This document shows, piece after piece, positions 54,105 to 63,044 of a stretch of 64,000 nucleotides of DNA. Where the stretch lies: assembly GCA_040753875.1 (NCBI GenBank), contig JBFMDV010000036.1, positions 1 to 64,000 of the forward strand, read 5' to 3'. Under the pieces are notes generated by a model. That model had not been told where the DNA came from. It did no database searches and saw only the letters and a list, made by a program, of their open reading frames with translations. This stretch comes from Candidatus Zixiibacteriota bacterium. GTDB taxonomy: Bacteria; Zixibacteria; MSB-5A5; GN15; FEB-12. Position numbers and translations under genes: made by a program. Every line of letters begins with the position of its first letter. Positions within the stretch are counted from its first letter, which is position 1.

Positions 54105-54130
54105 ATATATTGGCTTCAGGTTTACGTCAA
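54102..54130 (-). promoter_or_regulatory. Promoter of arsR
   Basis: TTGACG (54125-54130), a 17-base spacer and TATACA (54102-54107). The predicted start is about 20 bases before the ATG, with no clear SD in that short leader. Confidence 0.75.
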
Positions 54131-54141
54131 GTATTTCCGTT

Positions 54142-54179
54142 AAAAAAACGGCCCGGGCCGCAACGAGGACCAAGCCGTT
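54142..54179 (-). terminator. Terminator upstream of arsR
   Basis: On the minus strand AACGGC...GCCGTT with an inner CGGCCCGGGCCG, followed by a run of seven T. It isolates arsR from the upstream hypothetical gene. Confidence 0.7.
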
Positions 54180-54197
54180 GTGGGATATGCTGTTGTG

Positions 54198-54701
54198 TCA
54201 GAAACTGGCCAGCCTGATAATCACCGCCGAACCGTGCATCCGAATCGGGTTTTTATCCGGCCGGAAGTCGAGTCTCCCGTGATACTCGCCATTGTAGATG
54301 GCCACCGCCCGCTTCATGTGACGGTTAGCAGTAGCTTCGAAAACTATCGAGGCAATGAAAAGCGGAGCACCAACGGCCAACATGGTCTGTTCCGTGCTTT
54401 CGAATTTGCCGGCTATTGCGGAACCGGTCGCCCATCCCACAAGAAAACCGCCAGGAATTCCCGTGACCAGCGCCCAGGTTTTCTGGCTCTTGTACGAGCT
54501 CATTTCACTGACGGCATCCTGGTTGTCACTCATTTCGTTGCGGAGACCGTTGCCACTGAAACCGACACCTTTGAATTGCAGGCTGTCGGTGGAGTATTTC
54601 CACCCTCCGAAAAATGTCTTCTTCAAATAGATGTGCTTGGCATTGATAGTTGACGTCCCCCCAAGAATTGCGATGAAGATCAGAAGCAGAACCCGGTACA
54701 T
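54198..54701 (-). CDS. Exported/membrane hypothetical protein
   Basis: The 167-residue protein has a signal peptide (1-21, YRVLLLIFIAILGGTSTINA). A middle segment has two hydrophobic stretches (WALVTGIPGGFLVGWATGSAI and TMLAVGAPLFIASIVFEA), and a C-terminal soluble part ends HGSAVIIRLASF. It resembles small hypothetical proteins of FCB bacteria, but no named family was recognised. It lies 112 bases after maeB on the same strand and has its own terminator. Confidence 0.65.
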   Translation of the reverse strand: MYRVLLLIFIAILGGTSTINAKHIYLKKTFFGGWKYSTDSLQFKGVGFSGNGLRNEMSDNQDAVSEMSSYKSQKTWALVTGIPGGFLVGWATGSAIAGKFESTEQTMLAVGAPLFIASIVFEATANRHMKRAVAIYNGEYHGRLDFRPDKNPIRMHGSAVIIRLASF

Positions 54702-54813
54702 AGTTTCCCCTTACTTGTGTTATATCACTCAGTTTTGAGATGTGTGTCAGTTTCGCGGACAGCGGCCTGGGCCGGAGCAATGCCCAAGCCCAAGTCGCTG
54801 AGAATTTCCGTCC

Positions 54814-57057
54814 CTACTTCTGCGCGTCGACCACGGCGAACGCCGCCATGTCGACAATCTCGTTCACTTCAAGCGTGCGATGCAGCACGTGGACCGGCTT
54901 GGAAAGGCCCATGAGAATCGGCCCTATCGCGGTCAGTCCACCCACTCGCTGCGAGAGTTTGTACGCGATGTTGGCGGCATCCAGATTCGGGAACACGAAC
55001 ACGTTGGCCGGTTCTTTCAGCCGTGAAAACGGGAAATGCCGTTCCATATATTCCGGCATGACGGCCGTGTCGGCCTGCATTTCACCATCGACAATGAGCT
55101 CCGGGGCCCGCTCGTGGATGATCTCAGTTGCCCGCGCCACTTTGGCCGACTCCGGATAGGGCGCCGAACCAAAGTTCGAGAACGACAGCATGGCAATCCG
55201 TGGTTCGATATTGAACCGCTTGGCCACTTTGGAGGACAGGATGGCGATCTCGGCGAGGTCCTCGGCAGTGGGATTGATGTTCACAGTCGTATCGGCGAAC
55301 ATGTAGACTCTGTCTTTCTGAATCATGGCGAACAGCCCGGACACCCGCTTCACTCCCTGGGCCAGTTCAACAATCTGCAAAGCGGGCCGAATGGTCGTTG
55401 GATATTCGGACGTGACGCCCGAAAGGACAGCATCGCAGTCCCCCATTTCGAGCATCATGATGCCGAAATAGGTGCGGTCTTCCATCATGAATTTCGCCTT
55501 GTCGCGCGTGATCCCTTTGCGGCGGCGCTTTTCATAGAATCGTTCGGCATACAAGTCGCGCTTGTCGGAGGTGGCCGGGTTAATCACCTTGATGCCGTTC
55601 AACTCGACGTCGCTCTGCATGGCGACCGTTTTGATCTCTTCCGGATCTCCAAGCACGATCGGCATGGCGATCCCTTCGGACTTAATGATATGCGCGGCGC
55701 GGAGGATGCGGCGAGAGTTCCCCTCTGGGAACACGATCCGTTTCGGGCTTTTCTTGGCCTTCTCGTGGATCGCACTCATGATGACCCGCCCCTTGCCGAT
55801 TCGCTGGGACAGTATCTTACGGTACTGCTCAATATCCACCGGCTTCCGTGCCACACCGGTCTTCATGGCCGCTTCGGCCACCGCCGAGGCTTCCCACACC
55901 AGGATGCGGCTGTCGAACGGCTTGGGAATAATATACTCGCGACCGAATTTGAAGTGGTCCACGCCATAGGCGCGCGCCACTTCTTCCGGAACATCTTCTT
56001 TCGCAAGCCGGGCCAGAGCATGGACAGCTGCAACTTTCATCTCCTCGTTGATGGCCGTGGCGTGCACATCGAGCGCCCCCCGGAAAATAAACGGGAACCC
56101 GAGCACGTTGTTCACCTGGTTGGGATAGTCCGAGCGACCGGTCGCCATTATCAGATCCTTGCGGGCATCGCAGGCGTCCGGATAGGTAATCTCCGGATCA
56201 GGATTCGCCATGGCGAAAATGATCGGCTCGCGCGCCATCGAGCGGACCATTTCCTTGGTGACGGTGTCCTTGACGGAAACGCCGACAAACACATCGGCTT
56301 CTTTCATGGCATCGGCGAGTGAGCGGCGATCCGATTTGCGAACAAACTCCTGCTTGTACTTGTTGAACTGCTCGCGTCCTTCGTACATGACGCCTTTCGA
56401 ATCCACCATGAGCAGATTCTCGTGACGCACGCCGAGGCGGCAGTACAATTTCGCGCAGGCGATTCCGGCTGCGCCGGCACCGGAAAACACCACCCGGACC
56501 TGGGAGATGTCCTTATTGACCAGTTCCAGTGCGTTCAGTAGAGCTGCCGCCGAAATAATCGCCGTTCCATGCTGGTCATCGTGGAACACCGGGATTTTCA
56601 TCGTGGCTTTGAGTGTCTCTTCGATATAGAAGCACTCCGGCCCCTTGATATCTTCGAGGTTGATGCCGCCGAAGGTCGGCTCCAGAAGCTGGCAGGCGCG
56701 AATGATTTCGTCGGCGTCGTGCGTGTCCAGTTCGATATCGAACACATCGATATCCGCAAACCGTTTGAACAGAACTCCCTTGCCTTCCATAACCGGCTTG
56801 CCGGCGGCGGCACCGATATCCCCCAAACCGAGCACGGCAGTGCCGTTGGAGACTACCGCCACCAGATTCCCTTTGGCGGTGTATTTGTAGACGTCATCCG
56901 GATTGTTGTGAATCTCCAGACATGGCTGGGCCACGCCCGGAGTATAAGCGAGCGAGAGGTCAAGCTGGGTAGTGCATGGTTTGGTCGGGTTGACCTCGAC
57001 CTTCCCCGGTTTACCGAGACTATGGTAATCCAACGCCTGTTGTTTTGTGATTAGCAT
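54814..57057 (-). CDS. maeB: NADP-dependent malic enzyme, MaeB type with phosphotransacetylase-like domain
   Basis: The 747-residue fusion has a malic enzyme part (about 1-430): [49 protein letters not shown] phosphotransacetylase-like part follows (about 430-747): [19 protein letters not shown] and [15 protein letters not shown]. It converts malate to pyruvate, CO2 and NADPH; the PTA-like domain is usually regulatory (acetyl-CoA). A candidate promoter lies about 110 bases upstream. Confidence 0.95.
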   Translation of the reverse strand: MLITKQQALDYHSLGKPGKVEVNPTKPCTTQLDLSLAYTPGVAQPCLEIHNNPDDVYKYTAKGNLVAVVSNGTAVLGLGDIGAAAGKPVMEGKGVLFKRFADIDVFDIELDTHDADEIIRACQLLEPTFGGINLEDIKGPECFYIEETLKATMKIPVFHDDQHGTAIISAAALLNALELVNKDISQVRVVFSGAGAAGIACAKLYCRLGVRHENLLMVDSKGVMYEGREQFNKYKQEFVRKSDRRSLADAMKEADVFVGVSVKDTVTKEMVRSMAREPIIFAMANPDPEITYPDACDARKDLIMATGRSDYPNQVNNVLGFPFIFRGALDVHATAINEEMKVAAVHALARLAKEDVPEEVARAYGVDHFKFGREYIIPKPFDSRILVWEASAVAEAAMKTGVARKPVDIEQYRKILSQRIGKGRVIMSAIHEKAKKSPKRIVFPEGNSRRILRAAHIIKSEGIAMPIVLGDPEEIKTVAMQSDVELNGIKVINPATSDKRDLYAERFYEKRRRKGITRDKAKFMMEDRTYFGIMMLEMGDCDAVLSGVTSEYPTTIRPALQIVELAQGVKRVSGLFAMIQKDRVYMFADTTVNINPTAEDLAEIAILSSKVAKRFNIEPRIAMLSFSNFGSAPYPESAKVARATEIIHERAPELIVDGEMQADTAVMPEYMERHFPFSRLKEPANVFVFPNLDAANIAYKLSQRVGGLTAIGPILMGLSKPVHVLHRTLEVNEIVDMAAFAVVDAQK

Positions 57058-57161
57058 GGAAAACTCCTATGATCCATCGGACCAGCGCCAGAACTCCGGT
57101 GAGTAGTCTTAGCGAATCTGGCTGAACCGATGGCGTCGCGTGTTACATTTTTCACAAGCGC

Positions 57162-57191
57162 AATATAGGTACGTTGCACGAAAGCCGTCAA
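57162..57191 (-). promoter_or_regulatory. Promoter of maeB
   Basis: TTGACG (57186-57191), an 18-base spacer and TATATT (57162-57167). The -35 box lies in an AGCCGTCAA/TTGACGGCT palindrome (about 57183-57205), which could be an operator. Confidence 0.5.
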
Positions 57192-57407
57192 GGTCTTTGA
57201 CGGCTCGCTTGAAGCCCTGTGGCATATCAGGATAGTGTATGTTTCCGTTGAACTTACAGAAAAATGTACCTTTGACTTGACAGAATTGTGGAACTTTTGT
57301 TAATTGAAACCGATAATAATATTTAGAACTTGGAGGGCTGCGTTCGCGCGGTTCGTTGGGCTTACGCCCACCAGGTTCTCTTTCTTTTTCACTTGAGCGG
57401 GGACAGT
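57192..57407. other. Intergenic region between maeB promoter and DUF3800 pseudogene
   Basis: With 57058-57191 this makes a gene-free gap of about 350 bases. It is AT-richer in the middle (57240-57330) and has a TTGGGCTTACGCCCA hairpin near 57357. No credible gene is seen. Confidence 0.5.
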
Positions 57408-58163
57408 TTGTATCTCCTGTACGTAGACGAATCCGGCGAGCCAACTAATCAAAACGAGCAATATTTCGTCTTGGGGGCTGTAGCTGTCTACGAGAACAAT
57501 GCCTACTTCCTGAGTCAAGCCGTCGATAAGATACAAGAAAAGTGGTTTCCTGCAGCAACCGAGTCAATAGAGTTCCACGCAGCGAAAATTCACAATCATA
57601 GTGATGAACCTTGGAGATCCCTTTCGTTTGAAGCCCGCAAGGAAATTCTGTTAGATTTGTGTTCTGCATTGAACTCAGTAGGCCCCAGAGGGCTGAGTTT
57701 GTTTGGAGTGGCAGTGCACAAACAGTCGTTTCAGGCTGAAAACCCTGTCGAGAAAGCCTTTCACGAAATCTGTGGGCATTTTGACGAATTTATTGATCAG
57801 TCAAATCTTAATTCGGAGAGAGACCATAAGAATCGAGGTCTAATGATCTTGGATTCAGCAAAGTATTAAGGCCACTTAGATACGCTTTTGCTTGAATATA
57901 GACAGGCCGGCAAAACCAAGTTCGGAAGGGTTAAGAACTTCGCTGATGCCCCGACTTTCGCGAACTCCAAGACAACGAGGTTGATACAAGTGGCTGACTT
58001 GGTATCCTACGCGATCTTCAGACGTTACGAGCGCGCGGACGCTGCCTTGCTTGATCAGTTAATCCCTCGCTTTCAACGAAAGGGTAAAGTCATTCACGGA
58101 CTGATGCATCATGTTGCACGGTACAAAACATGTACTTGCCCAGCATGTCTGTCCAGGCAGTAG
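57408..58163 (+). pseudogene. DUF3800 protein gene interrupted by an in-frame TAA
   Basis: The frame opens at TTG 57408 with YLLYVDESGEP, the DUF3800 signature, and continues to a late VADLVSYAIFRRYE motif that carries the family's conserved C-terminal acidic residue. A TAA at 57867-57869 interrupts it; the frame resumes at once (GHLDTLLLEYRQAGKT), so one point change separates it from a full 251-codon gene. TAA is not a known recoding codon here, and no hairpin suggests otherwise. DUF3800 proteins are often linked to mobile or defence regions. AT-rich composition suggests transfer. Confidence 0.82.
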
Positions 58164-58229
58164 ACCAGTGCGAGCATCTTGAACTGAATCGCATTTCAGT
58201 TGCTCTCCCAGTGCGATCCTGCAATTGAC

Positions 58230-59045
58230 ATGCAGATTCTCTGGCTGATTCCTCTAGGATTCGTGGTGGGCGCTTATGGCACGCTGATCGGCGCCGGCGG
58301 CGGGTTTGTGCTGGTGCCGTTGCTTCTCCTGCTATATCCACACCAGAGTCCGGAGACCATAACCGCGATTTCTTTGGCTGTCGTCTTCTTCAACGCCTTC
58401 TCCGGCAGTGCGGCCTATGCTCGGATGAAGAGGATCGATTATCGCTCCGGTCTGCTTTTCGCCGCCGCCACTATTCCCGGCGCCGTGCTGGGAGCATTCT
58501 CAACGGAGTTGTTTCCTCGGCGTCTCTTCGATGGTGTCCTGGGAGTTGTTCTGGTGGTCATTGCGTTCTACTTATATGTCCGCCCCTTTGGCAACGGCGG
58601 CAAGCATCGCGAACACAAACCCGGTAGGACGATAGGGAATCTGGTCGAGGCCGATGGCACGACTCACGCATACAGTTTCAATCCAATCACTGGTGTTGTG
58701 CTGAGTCTGTTCGTGGGATTTCTTTCCAGCCTGCTTGGGATCGGCGGGGGGATCATCCACGTACCGGCCCTTGTGCAACTGCTGGATTTTCCGGTGCATA
58801 TCGCCACTGCGACTTCGCATTTCATCCTGGCAATCATGGCGTTGGCCGGCTCGGCGGTCCATCTGGCGAACGGGGATCTGCTTTCGGTCATCAAGCCGAC
58901 GGCAGCGTTGGCGGTAGGCGTAGTTATTGGCGCGCAGCTTGGCGCGCGACTGTCGAACAGGGTACGGGGGGTCTGGATACTTCGGGGTCTGGCGATTGCG
59001 CTGGGGCTGGTGGGGATCCGCGTGCTGATTCTTGCCTTCTCATGA
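58230..59045 (+). CDS. Sulfite exporter TauE/SafE-family membrane protein
   Basis: The product is about 271 residues with seven to eight transmembrane helices. Two TauE repeats each carry a Gly-rich motif: YGTLIGAGGGFVLVPLLLLLYP near the N-terminus and SSLLGIGGGIIHVPAL near residue 170. It is predicted to export or import a small anion such as sulfite or an organosulfonate. ATG 58230 was chosen over TTG 58200. The hairpin repeat family follows it downstream. Confidence 0.9.
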   Translation: MQILWLIPLGFVVGAYGTLIGAGGGFVLVPLLLLLYPHQSPETITAISLAVVFFNAFSGSAAYARMKRIDYRSGLLFAAATIPGAVLGAFSTELFPRRLFDGVLGVVLVVIAFYLYVRPFGNGGKHREHKPGRTIGNLVEADGTTHAYSFNPITGVVLSLFVGFLSSLLGIGGGIIHVPALVQLLDFPVHIATATSHFILAIMALAGSAVHLANGDLLSVIKPTAALAVGVVIGAQLGARLSNRVRGVWILRGLAIALGLVGIRVLILAFS

Positions 59046-59086
59046 CCGGCGCACTCAAGCGCCATGTAATCGCTGCGAAATAAGAA

Positions 59087-59236
59087 TCGGTTCGAGCGAA
59101 GACGAGAACCGGACCACGGCGCGTCTCGTCTGCGCTCGACGCGACGAAAACAATGGAGCTATACCACCGTCGGTTCGAGCAAAGACGAGAACCGGCTGAC
59201 CCGGTGTACTCGTCTCGTCTGCGCTCGACCCGCCGA
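59087..59236. repeat. Dispersed GGTTCGAGCGAAG hairpin repeat, two units
   Basis: Units at about 59087-59148 and 59169-59236, about 80 bases apart, with the same arms as at 16112 and 51466. They fill most of the gap between the TauE/SafE and DinB-like genes. Confidence 0.85.
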
Positions 59237-59268
59237 ATACGGGGGGACCGTCCTCCCACCCGCGGCGG

Positions 59269-59748
59269 TCAATCGAACTCGTATTTCGGATTCGCCGGAG
59301 TCTGGTCGGATCCGACGCGGCCTATCACGATGTCTGCGCGGGAGTAGCTCTCCCCTTTCATGGGGGAACCGTGGAGTCGACGAAGCATGGCAAGCTGCCC
59401 AGTGTGGGTGAGAGCATCGGCAATAGGCCCCTGAAAAACCTTCGTCAATTCTCCCCGAATCGGTTTTCCCGACGCTAGAGCATCATCGAATCGTTTCAGC
59501 GCCGCAAAGAACCGTTCGCATTCGGATTGCCAGTTCTGAGGCGCGGCGGTATTCCATTTCGACTCCCCTTCAAGCAGTGTGAGCGCCCAATCGAACAGGT
59601 CTCCCAAATGCGCCACGATCTGGAGAGGTGTATTGGATGTCAGCCCGGGTTTGAACGAAGCAAATGAATCCGACGCGCCACGCATTGTCTTGGCGGCCCG
59701 GTAGGCCAGCGTGGCTACCGTGTGTCTGAGCAGTTGCAGATCAGTCAT
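59269..59748 (-). CDS. DinB-like four-helix protein
   Basis: From ATG 59748 the 159-residue protein shows the DinB/YfiT-like fold pattern: LRHTVATLAYRAAKTM, IVAHLGDLFDWALTLL (first His) and DALTHTGQLAMLRRLHGSP (second His region). The open frame extends 12 codons upstream without an SD. It is the second DinB-type gene in the window and shares little sequence with the one at 50935. Confidence 0.72.
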   Translation of the reverse strand: MTDLQLLRHTVATLAYRAAKTMRGASDSFASFKPGLTSNTPLQIVAHLGDLFDWALTLLEGESKWNTAAPQNWQSECERFFAALKRFDDALASGKPIRGELTKVFQGPIADALTHTGQLAMLRRLHGSPMKGESYSRADIVIGRVGSDQTPANPKYEFD

Positions 59749-59806
59749 GGGACAAAGGTCAGGGTAAGTATGGCAAGATGTCAATCACATTTGACATTCG
59801 TAATTG

Positions 59807-60517
59807 TCACCACTGCATCCTGTAAATCCGCTGGCGGCCGCCGATATTGCCGCCGCCGCGAATCTTGACAAACGCTTTCAGCACAAGCCAACCGAATATG
59901 AACCCTCCCACATGAGCCAGCCAGGCTACGCCGCCTCCGGAAGAACTACCGATCATGGCCATCACCACCTGGATCGCAAACCAGATTCCCAGCACCACTT
60001 TGGCGGGCAGCGTCACGAATTGGATGAAGAAAAAGACAATCAGGCAGGTTATCTCCGCTCGCGGGTGAAGTACGATGTACGCCCCCATCACCCCGGCTAT
60101 CGCCCCTGACGCCCCCACCAGCGGCACCTGCGAAGTTGGATCAAAAGCGCTATAGAGAGCGATGGCCGCGAGTCCGGACAGAATATAGAAAAACAGGAAT
60201 TTGATCGGGCCGAAGTAATCCTCGATGTTGTTGCCGAATATCCACAGAAACAACATGTTGCCGATCAGATGCATCCAGCCACCATGCATGAACATCGATG
60301 TCAGCGGCGTGAGATACACCGAGGTCGGCACGATATACTCGCCCTGAAGATTCAGAAAGTAATCCGGTGTGTAGCCGTAAGCGAGCGTGAGCTGCTGAAA
60401 ACCACGCGCGCCCAGTGATATGGAATACAGAAACACCGCAACGTTTGCAGCCATGATGGCCACGGTCAGAATCGGTTTGCGGACCGTGGGGTTGTCGTCG
60501 CGAATGGGGAAAAACAT
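59807..60517 (-). CDS. Rhomboid-family intramembrane serine protease
   Basis: The 236-residue protein has six transmembrane helices. The catalytic Ser is S137 in VGASGAIAGVMGAY and the His is H202 in AWLAHVGGFIFGW; the N-terminal HGGWMHLIGNMLFLWIFG motif is present. It cleaves transmembrane substrates within the membrane. It starts 12 bases after the M23 gene, so the two are probably co-transcribed. Confidence 0.93.
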   Translation of the reverse strand: MFFPIRDDNPTVRKPILTVAIMAANVAVFLYSISLGARGFQQLTLAYGYTPDYFLNLQGEYIVPTSVYLTPLTSMFMHGGWMHLIGNMLFLWIFGNNIEDYFGPIKFLFFYILSGLAAIALYSAFDPTSQVPLVGASGAIAGVMGAYIVLHPRAEITCLIVFFFIQFVTLPAKVVLGIWFAIQVVMAMIGSSSGGGVAWLAHVGGFIFGWLVLKAFVKIRGGGNIGGRQRIYRMQW

Positions 60518-60529
60518 TGTCCCTGCCCC

Positions 60530-62836
60530 TCACTTTTTCCCTTGGGCTGACGGCGCCGGCGCGGCAACCCGGAATTTGAGATACCGGTGCGCTTCGTTGC
60601 CGACCCGGTCTTTCACTTCGATGCTCAGATGATGTTCGCCATCGGCGAGCGGTTCCACAGGTTGGGTCTGGCAGATCTCGGCCTCGGGATCATATTCCGG
60701 GATGACCCACTTGCCGTCGATCTTGAGCACGATGCTGCGGTCATCCTCGATACCGGACAGGCTGTCCCACAGGGTGAAACGGACCAACGGCATGCGGTCC
60801 CGAAGCAATTGGCCGTCGGTGACATTCAGATTCTTCATCGTGGGCGCATCAAAGTCGAACACCGCAGCGTAGGTGCCGCAGCGATCCGCTGAGGCGTGCA
60901 AGAGCGAGTCTTTTTCCATGCCCCCTTGCCAGAGCCAGGTGTTGCCGGAATCATCGAGTCGACACAACCCCGATTTCGAGTTGGACTCGTTGGGGATCAG
61001 CATGCGGTAACTCAACGAGAGGTTTTGCCTGAGCGGGAAATCGGGCGGTGAAATAATATAGGCATCGGAGTTCAGGTTCATGGTGCCTTTGGTGACAATC
61101 GGGCTTTTCTTGAGTTCGATGAACTGCGGTTCATAGAATGCGTCCCGGCCACAATGCAAAACAAACAGGCTGTCAACGGTGATCTCCTGCCGGTCATCCA
61201 GACCGACAAGTCGGACATCTACTCTCTGCGCCATCCCGTAACTCTGCATGGTGTCTTGTCCCATCCGTACGACCAGGCTGTCGATCCGTCGGTATTCCGG
61301 TTTTGGCGCGACAAAAAACAGGTGTCGCATCTGGTTCGTGAATCGCTTCGCCCGCTGAATCCCGAGCAGCTTCCCCTGGTAATATAACTCAACCTGAGAA
61401 GGTCCCGGGTTGGGGCGAAGATGTTCCGTCCAGACAAGCAGGCCGTCATCGAGCACCTGGTGATGAACGCTGTACTTGGTCACCCCGGTCTCACGCAAAC
61501 CGCAAAAGACAATATCGCCAAAATGCCCGCCGAGGCGCGGATACAGCTCAAGCCGGAGGACTACGCGATCGATGTAACGGCCGTTGACCACGACTTTCAA
61601 ACGGTCGCCTTCAGAACGGTGTACCCAGGCGGTTGGCGGACGACCCCACCTGCCCTGCTTGCCGACAAACACGACCACTGAATCGAACTGTAGCGGGGTC
61701 GGATCGACGGCCGGTGACAGAAAGAAATGCATGGTGGTATCGTTGATGACGACACTGGAGTCAGTCCGATACACAAAATCGGGGGGACCCCAGAGGAATT
61801 CAAAGCGGACTTCGGTGCTGTTGTCGGAAACATCGGTCCCGACAATGCGCACCTGGTGTTTTCCGACAGTCGCGTGACCATCCCGTCCAAAAATACCCTT
61901 CGTGACCGAATCAGCAGTCACGCCTTTGAAGGAATCACCGGCCCGCCAGAAGAGACTTCGTACGCGCGGTTCTCCATCGACCGCCGACACATAGTCGTAG
62001 ACAAAGTCAGCCGCCTTGCCGTCGGAAAAATCCAGCGTGTCCAGCACAACCTCGTAGTACTTGGCGCCATCGACATACAGCGCCAGGCGATAGATCGCCT
62101 GTTTCAAGCCGTCACGTCGCATCAGGTCGAATCCATCGATAAGAATCCCAAATGGTGCGTTGAGAAGGAGCGGCGTCTTGAGGACATAGGTATTTGACTT
62201 GGAGGGGACTAGGTCGAGGAACACACGCCGGCTGCCGTCGTCGAACAACGAGCGGTCATCCATTAGTTGTACCCCCACCCGGCTGAAGACCGGCCTCACT
62301 TTGTCCTTGAGCTCGAACCCATGTGTAAGCGGGTTGACCGGGACGTTACCGCCCGAACGTTTTTCGAAATGCAGGTGTGGTGCACCGGCGCCTGTCTGGC
62401 CTGAATAGGCCAGCAGTTCTCCGGCCTTAACCCGGACGGAATCAGCCGGGAGATTCCAATCGACGTAGTAGCGTCGCTGCGCCAGTTGCATGGCTTTGAC
62501 GCGGGAGTCGAGGAGATCGACGAACCGTGACAGGTGGCCAAAGACATAGAGGGAGCCATCGTCCCCCTGGAGGTACAGCCCCTTGCCGTAGCCGGTATAG
62601 GACATTTTTATGCGCAGGATCCACCCGCTTACCGGCGCGAATACCGGTTTCCCCGAGACACCCCCGGTTCGGAGGTCGAGTCCGGCATGAAAGCGGCTCC
62701 GCCGGAAATCTCCGAAGCCGGAAGAGAGATCGATCTGTCCTTTCAGGGGCCAGCGCGGTGGCACAGCATAACTGATTGCCGAAGATAGCATTAGGAGTAC
62801 TAAGCAGCGGTTGATAACGGTCGATAATTGGTTCAT
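60530..62836 (-). CDS. M23-family (LytM-type) peptidase domain protein with long C-terminal region
   Basis: The product is about 768 residues with a signal peptide (CLVLLMLSSAISYAVP). The peptidase part (about 28-185) has SGFGDFRRSRFHAGLDLRTG (H50, D54) and GAPHLHFEKR, the zinc ligands of M23 endopeptidases. It also has VFAPVSGWILRI, as in LytM factors. The remaining ~580 residues are beta-rich repeats of unknown function, ending in a cadherin/Ig-like segment (DGEHHLSIEVKDRVGNEAHRY). It probably cleaves or remodels peptidoglycan. Confidence 0.85.
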   Translation of the reverse strand: MNQLSTVINRCLVLLMLSSAISYAVPPRWPLKGQIDLSSGFGDFRRSRFHAGLDLRTGGVSGKPVFAPVSGWILRIKMSYTGYGKGLYLQGDDGSLYVFGHLSRFVDLLDSRVKAMQLAQRRYYVDWNLPADSVRVKAGELLAYSGQTGAGAPHLHFEKRSGGNVPVNPLTHGFELKDKVRPVFSRVGVQLMDDRSLFDDGSRRVFLDLVPSKSNTYVLKTPLLLNAPFGILIDGFDLMRRDGLKQAIYRLALYVDGAKYYEVVLDTLDFSDGKAADFVYDYVSAVDGEPRVRSLFWRAGDSFKGVTADSVTKGIFGRDGHATVGKHQVRIVGTDVSDNSTEVRFEFLWGPPDFVYRTDSSVVINDTTMHFFLSPAVDPTPLQFDSVVVFVGKQGRWGRPPTAWVHRSEGDRLKVVVNGRYIDRVVLRLELYPRLGGHFGDIVFCGLRETGVTKYSVHHQVLDDGLLVWTEHLRPNPGPSQVELYYQGKLLGIQRAKRFTNQMRHLFFVAPKPEYRRIDSLVVRMGQDTMQSYGMAQRVDVRLVGLDDRQEITVDSLFVLHCGRDAFYEPQFIELKKSPIVTKGTMNLNSDAYIISPPDFPLRQNLSLSYRMLIPNESNSKSGLCRLDDSGNTWLWQGGMEKDSLLHASADRCGTYAAVFDFDAPTMKNLNVTDGQLLRDRMPLVRFTLWDSLSGIEDDRSIVLKIDGKWVIPEYDPEAEICQTQPVEPLADGEHHLSIEVKDRVGNEAHRYLKFRVAAPAPSAQGKK

Positions 62837-63044
62837 GGTTGTTCGTCGTTGCAGGTCCATCGGTAGTTGTACCGAAAGTACTGTCAGGCGAAGCGAAAAG
62901 ACAGCATTTTTTCGAAGTCGACGACTGGCAGGGCCTTGCGGAAGCCGGTGACTTGGTTATATTTAGCGGCTTGGCGACCCGACTGGCCGCTGTGGGTACA
63001 ATGCAGCAGTGAAAGAGTATTCGTGCAGATAGGAGTCCCGCCGC

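Noticed and set aside
57867-57869. Recoded stop in the DUF3800 gene
   Set aside because: It is TAA, which has no known bacterial recoding comparable to UGA-Sec, and no hairpin follows; a nonsense mutation is simpler.
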